Shown here piece by piece: positions 54,623-63,527 of a stretch of DNA of 64,000 nt (the stretch's first letter is position 1; each line of letters starts with the position of its first letter). The position numbers and the translations under genes are program-made. The notes beneath the pieces were generated by a model that made no database searches, was not told the DNA's origin, and saw nothing but the letters and a program-made list of their open reading frames with translations. The stretch comes from Paenibacillus pabuli (lineage in GTDB: Bacteria > Bacillota > Bacilli > Paenibacillales > Paenibacillaceae): assembly GCF_039831995.1 (NCBI RefSeq), contig NZ_JBDOIO010000003.1, positions 1,674,001 through 1,738,000 on the forward strand. The letters are read 5' to 3'.

Positions 54623-55192
54623 TTAGCCTTCCTCCCGTTCTGCAAGCTGAAGAATCAGCTGTACTTCTCCACGCTGTATGCCTGTCTGTTTTGCGATCGT
54701 ATCCACTGATTTGCCTTGATCATACAAAAGAAATAATTCTGGATATCTATCCTTGATTGACTCTCGCTTATTGACAGGCTCTTTTGCAAGTTGTGGTGGC
54801 TCGTTTTCTAAGATCTGCTTGGCAGCATCATCTCTCACACTGGCTACAAGAGCCTGAGCTTGTAATCCATTGAATTGATCCTTTGAAACATGTGAAAAAT
54901 GGTTGGATTCAGAAGCTTTGTTTTTTTCAAGTTCATTGAGACGCTTCTGCAATTCTTCAAGCTGCATTTGCATGCGTTGATCTGCAGCTGCCGCCTCTCC
55001 CTTCATTTCAGCAACACGCTGAATAAGAGCATCATTATCGTTTTCAATTTCAGCCATATAGTGTTCAAGTGTAGACTCCATCTCTTGCACCAATTGTTGG
55101 CTCGGTTCCTGCGTCTTATTTTTCTTGGGCATGATGAATGCATATGCAATGGCACAGGCACCTAATATGACAATAATAACCCATGGTGACAA
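54623..55192 (-). CDS. SwrB-like (DUF6115) membrane protein
   Basis: 189 residues from the TTG at 55192 (MSPWVIIVILG), 7 bases after AGGAGAGG; the longer frame to 55231 has no ribosome site. It has an N-terminal membrane helix (about 3-20), a coiled coil (about 30-95) and a C-terminal helix-turn-helix-like segment (YPELFLLYDQGKSVDTIAKQTG). This architecture and the place after sigD match B. subtilis SwrB, which promotes assembly of the flagellar export machine. Sequence identity looks low, so orthology is inferred from layout. Confidence 0.72.
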   Translation of the reverse strand: MSPWVIIVILGACAIAYAFIMPKKNKTQEPSQQLVQEMESTLEHYMAEIENDNDALIQRVAEMKGEAAAADQRMQMQLEELQKRLNELEKNKASESNHFSHVSKDQFNGLQAQALVASVRDDAAKQILENEPPQLAKEPVNKRESIKDRYPELFLLYDQGKSVDTIAKQTGIQRGEVQLILQLAEREEG

Positions 55193-55258
55193 ATTGGTTC
55201 CTCTCCTTTGGATATCGCCTTCAAAGCTCAAGTTTTCATTTTTGTAATACGGAAAGGG

Positions 55259-55573
55259 TTACAAAGACAGATCAACATGCTTTCCTTTGTACGGATGCTC
55301 CGCAGGTTTGACTTGCTCCTGCATCTGGATTGTCTCCTGCTCCTGAGAACCACCTTGGTGCTCTCCATCACTGGATTGACCGTCACGTACACCTGTATGT
55401 GCAGTTTCTTCCATCGCCTCACTGCGCTGTCTTGCCTCTTCTGCTTCCTTGGCCGTTTGCACCGCCAGTAAATTCTGATCCGTGACCGGCCGCTGTTGAT
55501 ATTCGCTCTGATATCGACCGGCCTCACTGGTTCTTGGTACTGCAATCTGCAACTCTACTGCCTTAAAACTCAT
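55259..55573 (-). CDS. Hypothetical hydrophilic protein of the motility operon
   Basis: 104 residues, no recognised family. The N-terminal third is mixed (MSFKAVELQIAVPRTSEAGR); the rest is Glu/Gln/His-rich and probably disordered. There is no membrane segment. The ATG has GAGGTG upstream, and it lies between the FapA-like gene and the SwrB-like gene with short gaps. The operon position and ribosome site support coding. Its size and charge would suit a small chaperone or assembly factor, but that is a guess. Confidence 0.6.
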   Translation of the reverse strand: MSFKAVELQIAVPRTSEAGRYQSEYQQRPVTDQNLLAVQTAKEAEEARQRSEAMEETAHTGVRDGQSSDGEHQGGSQEQETIQMQEQVKPAEHPYKGKHVDLSL

Positions 55574-55624
55574 ACGCTCACCTCACGGTTTCGAATGGTT
55601 TTCTATCTGTGCCTCATGCTGTAC

Positions 55625-57034
55625 TTAAACGTATGGAGTCATCGTAATATCCCCATCATGATAATAAAATGAAATTCTGCTCACAGGATCTTTAATAAAT
55701 TTGGTGTATCTGCCGATAACTATCTTAGAGCCTCCATAAATCATCTTGAGAATATCCACTCGGGCTCTGCTCGTATCTTCCAATACTTTTTCAATCTCGA
55801 ATATACGTAATTTGGTTTCCTCGTTAAGACGAAGTGCCGACTTCTGTGTAGCTGTAAGCTTAACTCGCATTGCCATTTTGTCTGGACTCAGTTGTCCGGC
55901 AGCCGCTAATTGATCCAGCAATACCAATGCCTTTTTCGTTTTGTCCAAGGAATCCATCTGTTCCTTGAGCCCTTTACGCAATTCACTCAGTTCGTTACGG
56001 AGCTTGGGAAGAACACCAACTTCAATCGAAGTTACTGTCGACATGCTGTTACCCACAATACGTGCTGAGACATTTTCACCGGCTTGAATGGAACCACCAA
56101 CAATAAGGCCTTTGGTGCCTGCACAGATCACGCCCCTGCCTGCACGAATATTGGAATGCATAATACTTTGGGAGACGAGTACATCTTCACCTGCATCTAC
56201 ATTACCTTCCTGAATGAAGGTGCATTTGACATTATGACCTGCCTGAACATGCCCTTTGTTATATCCGATAATACCACCGGTGATTTCGACAGAGCCACCT
56301 GCTTCAAGCTCTGCGCCTTCAACTCCGCCGACAACGCGAATGTCACCCGCTGCTTTTATTTTAAAACCAGTCAGTACATTGCCGCGTATGACCACCGTGC
56401 CTACAAAATCGATATTGCCGATATTGTAGTCTACGTCGCCATTTATTTCATATACGGGGAATACATTCAGTTTATTTCCTTCCGTTTTGGTCACGAGTCC
56501 ATCCAAAGCGGCATACATTGCAGATCCATCCGGATTAATAACTACATTCTTCCCCACTTTGAATCGTGCGTCCTTCCCTGGACGAAAAGGAATTTCCTCG
56601 CCTGTAACGGCTTGGCCTACTGTACCATCCACGGGAGGAATGCGCTCGGCAATGATTTGACCTGATCTTACATTGTTTAACCGAGTTACTTCTTTGTAGT
56701 CCACCTTGCCATCTTCCGCTTCCAGAGGTCGACGCTCACTGGCATCATCCATACCAACCAGTACTTTGATGTATCCGTCCGTTCCAGGAACAGCGGCGAT
56801 GCCTTCGGCAATCTTCAACTGCGTATTTATATATGCTTCAGGTTGATTCACAAACACGAGCAGTGCTTCACGCAGCACACCATACTTAATGCCCTGACCC
56901 GCAATAAATTGTTCCAGTTCATCCAGCGTGCAGGCGAAACCTTCTTCCTGCTTGGAAAACTCAAGGTAGGCCGTACTTTTATCTTCCGATAAAACAACGC
57001 TAAGGCATTGTTCCAAAGCAATTCGCTGTGTCAA
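55625..57034 (-). CDS. FapA family protein (DUF342)
   Basis: 469 residues from the TTG at 57034 (MTQRIALEQC), 10 bases after AAGGAGG; the frame to 57064 would put this site inside the protein. After an N-terminal region (about 1-165) comes a right-handed beta-helix of short repeats (about 180-330, NVLTGFKIKAAGDIRVVGGV, HVQAGHNVKCTF), then a coiled coil (about 345-425). DUF342/FapA proteins sit in motility and polysaccharide loci; no biochemical role is established to my knowledge. Here it follows sigD, where B. subtilis has swrB, so it is an extra member of this operon. Confidence 0.82.
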   Translation of the reverse strand: MTQRIALEQCLSVVLSEDKSTAYLEFSKQEEGFACTLDELEQFIAGQGIKYGVLREALLVFVNQPEAYINTQLKIAEGIAAVPGTDGYIKVLVGMDDASERRPLEAEDGKVDYKEVTRLNNVRSGQIIAERIPPVDGTVGQAVTGEEIPFRPGKDARFKVGKNVVINPDGSAMYAALDGLVTKTEGNKLNVFPVYEINGDVDYNIGNIDFVGTVVIRGNVLTGFKIKAAGDIRVVGGVEGAELEAGGSVEITGGIIGYNKGHVQAGHNVKCTFIQEGNVDAGEDVLVSQSIMHSNIRAGRGVICAGTKGLIVGGSIQAGENVSARIVGNSMSTVTSIEVGVLPKLRNELSELRKGLKEQMDSLDKTKKALVLLDQLAAAGQLSPDKMAMRVKLTATQKSALRLNEETKLRIFEIEKVLEDTSRARVDILKMIYGGSKIVIGRYTKFIKDPVSRISFYYHDGDITMTPYV

Positions 57035-57094
57035 TGCAGTTCTTCCTCCTTTTAGACTTTCCACTCCCCGAAATCCGTATAATCAAGTTCTCTA

Positions 57095-57883
57095 CTAATC
57101 TTTGCGCATCAACAAATCCTTTTGTTTTTCCAACGTTCCCCGGAGCCTCAAAATGGCTTTGGAATGAAGCTGCGATATGCGCGATGGTGACAGGGACATC
57201 ACTTCAGCGATCTCACTAAGCGACAAGTCTTCATAATACAAAAGGGAGACAACCGTTCTCTCTTTAACCGTCAACTTATCGAGTCCCTGAACCAAAGCAT
57301 CCTTCAGATAAAACTCGTTCACCTTGTAATCAGGATTTTTGGCCTTTTCATCAACCATTAAGGAAAGACGAGTCTCAGACTCTTCTTCCCGAATCGGATC
57401 TTCAAGGGAACACAGTGACATTACAGCCACTTCCTGGAGCATATGTTGGAAGTCCTTTGTCGACACATCGAGATACTGACTCATTTCTTCATCGCTTACA
57501 GAACGTAAATAGGTTTGCTCCAACTGCTGATAAGCATCTTCGATTCGTTTCGCCTTCTCCCGCACGGAACGGGGAACCCAGTCTCCTTGACGCAAACCAT
57601 CCAGGATCGCTCCTCGAACTCGCCATGAGGCATAGGTTTCAAATTGAAGGCCTCTTTCATAGTCGAATTTCTCAAGAGCATCGATTAGTCCCATGACACC
57701 GTTGCTCTCAAGATCATCTTTTGGAACATTTTTGGGTAACCCAACAGCCAAACGACCGGATACATAATTCACAATGTGAAGATATTTTTCAATTAAAGAT
57801 TTTTTGGCTTCAAGATCTCCGTGTTCTTTCCACTTTTCCCACAGATCAGCATGGTTCAAATGTGAAGCTTTACGCTCGTCCAA
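57095..57883 (-). CDS. sigD: RNA polymerase sigma factor SigD/FliA
   Basis: 262 residues, FliA/WhiG class: region 2 (NGVMGLIDALEKFDYERGLQ, then FETYASWRVRGAILDGLR), region 3 and region 4 (LSLSEIAEVMSLSPSRISQL). It directs flagellin, motility and autolysin genes once the hook is complete and FlgM is exported. The start is a TTG about 9 bases after GGAGGG. It lies near the end of the che operon, the late position that limits SigD expression in B. subtilis. Confidence 0.96.
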   Translation of the reverse strand: MDERKASHLNHADLWEKWKEHGDLEAKKSLIEKYLHIVNYVSGRLAVGLPKNVPKDDLESNGVMGLIDALEKFDYERGLQFETYASWRVRGAILDGLRQGDWVPRSVREKAKRIEDAYQQLEQTYLRSVSDEEMSQYLDVSTKDFQHMLQEVAVMSLCSLEDPIREEESETRLSLMVDEKAKNPDYKVNEFYLKDALVQGLDKLTVKERTVVSLLYYEDLSLSEIAEVMSLSPSRISQLHSKAILRLRGTLEKQKDLLMRKD

Positions 57884-57898
57884 TTGCTTTCACCCTCC

Positions 57899-58345
57899 TT
57901 ATTTGTCTGTCAGGTGACGAACGGCCTGCGCCAATTCTTCCGGATCTTTCGTCCGTACCAGTTTAGGCGGATCCAATGGGGCGAAGCCCGTTGGAGCTTT
58001 CGTCTCGGATGGCGGAATTTCTTCCCCAGAGGAGGCGTTCTGTCCATTCTTGAGCAAGTCGTTCAGCTCTTGTCCATCGTCTTCGAGTTTAATGTCCACT
58101 TGCGAACCTCTCACTTCTGGACCAATTTGGGGATCATAATCGAATCCCTTACTTCCTGCGGACGGGGTCAGCAGCAACCCCAGCCCCCAGCGAAGACCAA
58201 AAGCAAGGGCATACCAGGCTACGAATCCGATTAACCCGCGAATTAAACTGGTCATCAACAAATTGCTGCTGTATGCTACAAAAAAAGTCAGAATAAATCC
58301 GACTATGCCTGCTCCAAGATTAATGCGGTAGTTTCCTATCATCAT
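57899..58345 (-). CDS. Hypothetical membrane protein between cheD and sigD
   Basis: 148 residues. Two membrane helices (about 9-30 and 36-60) are followed by a cytoplasmic acidic tail with no known domain (DYDPQIGPEVRG, PPKLVRTKDPEELAQAVRHL). The ATG is 9 bases after AAAGG, within the end of cheD. I do not recognise the family; B. subtilis has no gene at this spot. Its tight position suggests a motility-related role, perhaps as a membrane anchor or inhibitor acting near SigD, but nothing in the sequence proves this. Confidence 0.68.
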   Translation of the reverse strand: MMIGNYRINLGAGIVGFILTFFVAYSSNLLMTSLIRGLIGFVAWYALAFGLRWGLGLLLTPSAGSKGFDYDPQIGPEVRGSQVDIKLEDDGQELNDLLKNGQNASSGEEIPPSETKAPTGFAPLDPPKLVRTKDPEELAQAVRHLTDK

Positions 58346-58346
58346 T

Positions 58347-58844
58347 TTATAATTCCTTTACACCCATTTGTACACTTCTAATATTTAAAATCCCTGTTTC
58401 ACAGTCCATTTCAATGGTCCGGCCATAATTCCCACCTGTATCTTCAGCAAGAAGAGGAATATTAAGCTTTTGCAACCATTCACGGCAAGATTCCGCATTC
58501 CTCGGCCCAATACGCATCGTATCCCCAGCCCCTGAAAAAGCAAACATCTGAGCACCACCTGCCATCTTGGACACGATTCGTGAGCGAGATGCACCGAGTT
58601 TCAACATCTTTTCTAATAACTCAGGCAACGCGGTGTCCGCATATTTAGCCGTGTTCAACTTTCCTTCTCTAGCAATCTCTGAAGAAGGAAGCATGACATG
58701 CGCCATTCCAGCCAGCTTCAAATGCGGATCATACATCGTTAACCCCACACAAGAACCAAGCCCTGTCGTGCGGATTATGCCAGGAAGGTGAGCAATGTTC
58801 AAATCCGCCATACCGACTTTAACGACGCTTTTTTCTTCAATCAT
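58347..58844 (-). CDS. cheD: Chemoreceptor glutamine deamidase CheD
   Basis: 165 residues with the catalytic Cys and His in GLGSCVGLTMYD (C32) and MAHVMLPSS (H49). It deamidates receptor glutamines and, bound by CheC, adjusts adaptation; CheD binding also stimulates CheC phosphatase activity. Its ATG overlaps the cheC stop by 8 bases, matching the CheC-CheD partnership. Confidence 0.95.
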   Translation of the reverse strand: MIEEKSVVKVGMADLNIAHLPGIIRTTGLGSCVGLTMYDPHLKLAGMAHVMLPSSEIAREGKLNTAKYADTALPELLEKMLKLGASRSRIVSKMAGGAQMFAFSGAGDTMRIGPRNAESCREWLQKLNIPLLAEDTGGNYGRTIEMDCETGILNIRSVQMGVKEL

Positions 58845-59463
58845 GATCCAGAGGCACCCCTAAAGATTCAAATATCTTGGCAAATGACAATGGATCAGGA
58901 ATCAGGAAAAATTGACCTTCCACCTGATCTTCTCCTTCGAAGAACGATGTGTCAATTAAAAGTGCATCGTCTCCCATTTCGCCAAATTGCAGCAGTCCAT
59001 AGCTGAGTATTGCCCCTGCCATGTCAATGGCAAGTCCGGGAACCGTTGGATACATCGACAGTTTAGTAAAATCTGCAAGTGATGAAAGATATGAACCAGC
59101 CAAAATATTACCGATTTCTGATAACGCAGACTGTTCCATATCCGTAAACATGAGACCTTCCTTCAGATCAAAGCCGGCAAGCCGGTTCAGCAGCATTTTG
59201 GCGGCCTCCGGGGTCATCATGAAAAACAGATTACCTGGCGCCTCGCCTTCAACACGTAAAAAGACAGTCACCACGATTCGTTCGTCCCCGCCCACTTTTT
59301 CCGCTACTTCTTCAAAAGGGAGCATCTGTACTGTTGGCACGCCCATGTCAATCGGTCTATTTAGAAGCTGAGACAACGCCGTTGCGGCGTTGCCTGCTCC
59401 AATGTTACCGACCTCTTTGAGCACATCCATTTGGAATCCCTCAAATCGGTTGAACATCTCCAC
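58837..59463 (-). CDS. cheC: CheY-P phosphatase CheC
   Basis: 208 residues with both pseudo-symmetric active-site motifs of the CheC/CheX/FliY family: DVLKEVGNIGAGNAATALS and QSALSEIGNILAGSYLSSL, each with its Glu and Asn. It dephosphorylates CheY-P and binds CheD. The start is a GTG 7 bases after GAGGG, 3 bases after cheW; it is coupled to cheD downstream. Confidence 0.95.
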   Translation of the reverse strand: MEMFNRFEGFQMDVLKEVGNIGAGNAATALSQLLNRPIDMGVPTVQMLPFEEVAEKVGGDERIVVTVFLRVEGEAPGNLFFMMTPEAAKMLLNRLAGFDLKEGLMFTDMEQSALSEIGNILAGSYLSSLADFTKLSMYPTVPGLAIDMAGAILSYGLLQFGEMGDDALLIDTSFFEGEDQVEGQFFLIPDPLSFAKIFESLGVPLDHD

Positions 59464-59466
59464 GTG

Positions 59467-59928
59467 TTAGCCCTCGACACTTTCCAGCTGAACAACCTCG
59501 CTTTTATTCAATACTTCATGCAGATTAAGCATGATCAACAAACGTTCATTTTCCAATTTAGCCACACCGCGCAGATATCTCGCTTTAACTCCACCAACCA
59601 CTTCCGGCGGACTGTCAATGGCACTGCTCTTAATGTCAATTACGTCATTGGCTGCGTCGACGATGAATCCAACCTGCATGTCACCTACAGCTACAATTAC
59701 AATTCGAGTTTGATCCGTATATTCTGTTTCTGGCAGGGAGAAGCGACCACGCAAGTCGATAACAGGGATTACAACCCCTCGTAGATTAATAACCCCTTTT
59801 ACGAAGGAAAATGTCTTAGGAACACGAGTAATCGGCATCATGCGCTCAATTGTCTGAACCTTTTCAACCTCAATACCGTATTCTTCAGAACCTAATTTAA
59901 AGACAATGACTTTCAATTCTTCTTCCAT
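59467..59928 (-). CDS. cheW: Chemotaxis coupling protein CheW
   Basis: 153 residues, a single CheW (SH3-like) domain: KVIVFKLGSEEYGIEVEKVQ, GVINLRGVVIPVIDLRGRF, GFIVDAANDVIDI. It couples receptors to the kinase CheA. The ATG follows GGGAGG. It lies 41 bases after cheA and 3 before cheC. Confidence 0.97.
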   Translation of the reverse strand: MEEELKVIVFKLGSEEYGIEVEKVQTIERMMPITRVPKTFSFVKGVINLRGVVIPVIDLRGRFSLPETEYTDQTRIVIVAVGDMQVGFIVDAANDVIDIKSSAIDSPPEVVGGVKARYLRGVAKLENERLLIMLNLHEVLNKSEVVQLESVEG

Positions 59929-59969
59929 GGATAAAACCTCCCTATAAAGTGTAAGGCTTACGTAATTGT

Positions 59970-62048
59970 TTATTTAATGAATGCGTTAGGATCAACGATG
60001 AGAGCTACTTGTCCATCACCCAGGATGGTTGCTCCGGAGATTCCTTCAATGGAAGGAAGATAGGTTCCCATCGATTTGAGAACAATCTCGCTCTGTCCAA
60101 TGAATTCTTCAACGGAAACAGCTGCTAAACGATCTCCTTTGCGGATGACAACGATTTCTGTTTCCGACTCATCCTCATCATTGAAGTCAGGTACTCCAAA
60201 CACTTCGTTTAGCGACAAGTACGGAATGAGGGATTCACGGAACGTGATCATTTTATTACCATGAATATTGCGAACTTGTTCACGCTGTACAATAGCTGTC
60301 TCCACGATGGATGACAACGGAACTGCATATTTCTCCGAGCCTACGCGTACAAGCATTGCAGCGATAATGGACAACGTCAATGGCAGTTGAACCGAGAAAT
60401 TTGTCCCTTTGCCTGGTGTGGAATGAATGGTTACATTACCGCCAAGCGAAGTGATTTTGGATTTTACAACGTCCAATCCTACTCCGCGACCCGAGATATC
60501 CGAGATTTTGTCAGCTGTACTGAAGCCAGGAGCGAATAAAAGTTGATTCACTTCATCGTCGCTCATTTTCGCACCCTGTTCTTCCGTTACAACGCCGCGT
60601 TTAATGGCTGTTTGCAAAAGCTTCTCACGATAAATTCCTTTACCGTCATCTTCAATCTCAATGAAAACATGGTTGCCACTGTGGAAAGCCCGAAGGTTAA
60701 CTGTACCCATTTCCGGTTTTCCGGCAGCAACACGTTCTGCGATGGACTCGACACCGTGGTCCACCGCGTTACGCAGCAAATGCACCAGTGGGTCACCGAT
60801 CTCATCAATAACCGTACGATCCAATTCGGTTTCAGCACCGGTAATGACCAGATCAATTTTTTTATCCAATGTCTTGGCAAGGTCACGAATCATCCGCGGG
60901 AACCGGTTAAATACGGTATCCACAGGTACCATGCGCAGCTTGAGAACAATGTTTTGCAGGTCTGAGCTGACTCTGCTAAGATGAGCAACGGTATCGGATA
61001 GATCATTATTACCCGTTTCGCTTGCCAATTGCTCCAGGCGCGACCGATCAATCAGCAGTTCGCTGAATAAATTCATAAGTACATCCAGTCGCTCAATGTC
61101 CACTCGAATCGTACGCGAAGGTGCTGCTGCCTGTTTAGTTGGTGCAGCAGGCTTGGCTGCTGGTTTTTCTGCTGGTTTTTCTTCTGTTTTGACCGCAGTT
61201 GCGACCTCTTGTGATACAGCTGTAGCTATAGCGACTGTTTCAGCTTCAACTGCAGCTGCAGCCTGATTGGTCATCTGCTGAAGAGTTTCCTGATCCAGCT
61301 GAATGACTTTGGCACTTTCTATCTCTGAAATGCTTAAAATGCTTTTTTCCAGTTCCTGCGCTTCTTTGGTTGTTATGTAATACAACGAGAAACTGCGCTC
61401 AAACTTCTCTTGCTCAATATCCTGAACCGTAGGGAAAGACTTCACGACTTCACCCGAACGTTCCAAGAGATCGAATACCATGTAGGCACGAACGCCTTTC
61501 AGCTGACTATCCTCACTAACAAGCACATCAATGTAGAAGACTCGATGCCCTTCCGCGATCGACTGGTCCAGCACGGAATATTGGAATTCGTCTAGATCAA
61601 CTGCTGATGAAATGCTCTCTACCGGCTTAGTAGTTGCTGCAGCAGCTGGTGTTTTGCCACCTGTCCATTCACCACTTTCAATGGCTTGAAGGGAAGCGAC
61701 AATTGCGGAAACGTCAGCTTTACCTTCTCCACCACTGGTAATATCCTGAACCATGGATTCAAGCGCGTCCAAACTCTTAAACAGGGTATCAAAAATATAG
61801 TCCTGCATTTTCAACTTCTCATTACGTACAAGATCTAACACATTCTCCATTTTGTGTGTCAATGATGCCAAATCCTCAAAACCCATTGTTGCGGCCATAC
61901 CTTTCAAAGTATGAGCAGAGCGGAAGATGACTTGGACTATACCGAGATCCTCCGGATTGCCTTCGAGTTGAAGCATGTTTTCGTTAAGGGATTGCAGATG
62001 ATCATTAGACTCATCAATAAACATGGATAAGTATTGGTTCATGTCCAT
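59970..62048 (-). CDS. cheA: Chemotaxis histidine kinase CheA
   Basis: 692 residues: an HPt domain with phospho-acceptor H46 in FRSAHTLKGMAATMGF, a P2-like response-regulator docking domain (about 155-250), an Ala/Pro/Lys-rich linker, a dimerisation domain (about 315-375), the HATPase domain (N box LLRNAVDHGVES, G box ISGRGVGLDVV), and a CheW-like regulatory domain (about 550-690). It phosphorylates CheY and CheB in response to receptors. The ATG follows GGAGGAGGTG. Confidence 0.97.
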   Translation of the reverse strand: MDMNQYLSMFIDESNDHLQSLNENMLQLEGNPEDLGIVQVIFRSAHTLKGMAATMGFEDLASLTHKMENVLDLVRNEKLKMQDYIFDTLFKSLDALESMVQDITSGGEGKADVSAIVASLQAIESGEWTGGKTPAAAATTKPVESISSAVDLDEFQYSVLDQSIAEGHRVFYIDVLVSEDSQLKGVRAYMVFDLLERSGEVVKSFPTVQDIEQEKFERSFSLYYITTKEAQELEKSILSISEIESAKVIQLDQETLQQMTNQAAAAVEAETVAIATAVSQEVATAVKTEEKPAEKPAAKPAAPTKQAAAPSRTIRVDIERLDVLMNLFSELLIDRSRLEQLASETGNNDLSDTVAHLSRVSSDLQNIVLKLRMVPVDTVFNRFPRMIRDLAKTLDKKIDLVITGAETELDRTVIDEIGDPLVHLLRNAVDHGVESIAERVAAGKPEMGTVNLRAFHSGNHVFIEIEDDGKGIYREKLLQTAIKRGVVTEEQGAKMSDDEVNQLLFAPGFSTADKISDISGRGVGLDVVKSKITSLGGNVTIHSTPGKGTNFSVQLPLTLSIIAAMLVRVGSEKYAVPLSSIVETAIVQREQVRNIHGNKMITFRESLIPYLSLNEVFGVPDFNDEDESETEIVVIRKGDRLAAVSVEEFIGQSEIVLKSMGTYLPSIEGISGATILGDGQVALIVDPNAFIK

Positions 62049-62081
62049 TGTGAGGCACCTCCTCCATGAGTTACACTCCGT

Positions 62082-63494
62082 TTATTTCACTGCTTGAACA
62101 AGTTTTGGGGCAATCTCCTGCAAAGGCAGAAGATGACGTACGCATTGCAGCTCTACAGCAGAACGCGGCATTCCATACACAACACAGGTCTCTTCATTTT
62201 CCGCAAAGGTGGACGTGACACCCGCTTCATACAGTTTTTTCATCATTCGCGCTCCATCACTGCCCATACCCGTCAATAGAACCAAATGCCGCTGAAGCGA
62301 CGTAAATGGCAATAACGACTCAAACATCGTATCCACAGAAGGCCGATGACCATTCACCGGATGCTCCTCTGTAAGCTTCAGGATGTACTTTCCATCCGAC
62401 GTTTTACTTACTATGATGTGATATCCACCAGGAGCGATATATGCGGAACCTTTCTTTAGAACCATACCTTCTTCCGCTTCAACGACATGCAGCGGACTGA
62501 AGGTATTCAGTCTTTGTGCCAGAGACCGGGTAAAATTGGGCGGCATGTGCTGCACAATAATGACAGGTGCAGGCAAATCAGCAGGTAGTTCCTCAAGCAA
62601 AGTTTTAAGTGCTCTTGGACCTCCTGTAGAGCAGCCAATAGCGACAATTTTGTTGAATGCGCCCTCAGTTCCCGTTACTGCTTTTGGTAACGATTGACTT
62701 GAGGTTGCAGCCACCTGCTCCACTGCCGAGCGTAATGGTTCAGAATTCCTTAACTCCTTCGGAATAGGAAGGGGCTTAATATGTTTAGGCACCTTAGTCT
62801 CTTTAGGGTTAGGAATACGATCTGGACTCTTTGCAGCTTCCCGTTTTTTGTCTGACTGATCTTTTTTCTGATCCACCAGCGGCATGTTTCGCTGCAGCAC
62901 CTTGGACTGGAGTCGCTCACTTGGTTCACTGTTTGGCCGTGTAACTGGCTGTACAGGATCAATCCTTTTTTGAGCGGGTTCCTTACGAACTTGCGTAGGT
63001 GCATCTCGCTGTACCCGCTGAGATTGCCGCAAGAGATTATCTTGAATCTCTTCGCTCTTTTGCGTGGATGCCTCGCGGTCCGCTTTTCGCTTGATTTCGT
63101 TCATGGCAGCCCGCATTCGCTCGACGAGAGCCTTGCCTACCTGAGCTATATCCTGATCATGTGAAATGGAAGGCTTTCGTATAAAATCGAATGCTCCAGC
63201 CTCAAGCGCCATGATGGTTTCTTTCATACCTTGTTCATTAATACCTGATAGCATAATTACAGGTACCGATGATTGTTGCATGATTGACTTCAGTGCATCC
63301 AGCCCATTCATTTCAGGCATTTCTACATCCATCGTAATTACATCAGGCTTTAAATCCACTGCTTTTTGAATTGCTTCCTTGCCGGTTGAAGCTGTTGCCG
63401 CCACTTTGAATTCCGGATCCGCTTCAATTAAATCCGTGACAATTTTGCGCATAAAAGCGGAATCATCGACAACCAATACTTGATACACCGCCAT
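62082..63494 (-). CDS. cheB: Chemotaxis methylesterase/response regulator CheB
   Basis: 470 residues: a receiver domain with D10, D11 and phospho-acceptor D56, then a methylesterase domain (about 280-470) with catalytic Ser in IGCSTGGPRAL, His in VQHMPPNFTRSLAQRL and Asp in GMGSDGARMM. It removes methyl groups from receptors. The two domains are joined by a very long basic, Gln/Pro/Lys/Arg-rich linker (about 125-278), which makes the protein roughly 100 residues longer than the usual CheB. The ATG follows GAGGTGG. Confidence 0.94.
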   Translation of the reverse strand: MAVYQVLVVDDSAFMRKIVTDLIEADPEFKVAATASTGKEAIQKAVDLKPDVITMDVEMPEMNGLDALKSIMQQSSVPVIMLSGINEQGMKETIMALEAGAFDFIRKPSISHDQDIAQVGKALVERMRAAMNEIKRKADREASTQKSEEIQDNLLRQSQRVQRDAPTQVRKEPAQKRIDPVQPVTRPNSEPSERLQSKVLQRNMPLVDQKKDQSDKKREAAKSPDRIPNPKETKVPKHIKPLPIPKELRNSEPLRSAVEQVAATSSQSLPKAVTGTEGAFNKIVAIGCSTGGPRALKTLLEELPADLPAPVIIVQHMPPNFTRSLAQRLNTFSPLHVVEAEEGMVLKKGSAYIAPGGYHIIVSKTSDGKYILKLTEEHPVNGHRPSVDTMFESLLPFTSLQRHLVLLTGMGSDGARMMKKLYEAGVTSTFAENEETCVVYGMPRSAVELQCVRHLLPLQEIAPKLVQAVK

Positions 63495-63527
63495 GTTTTG
63501 TCCACCTCTGTTTCCTTTTTTCAGAAA

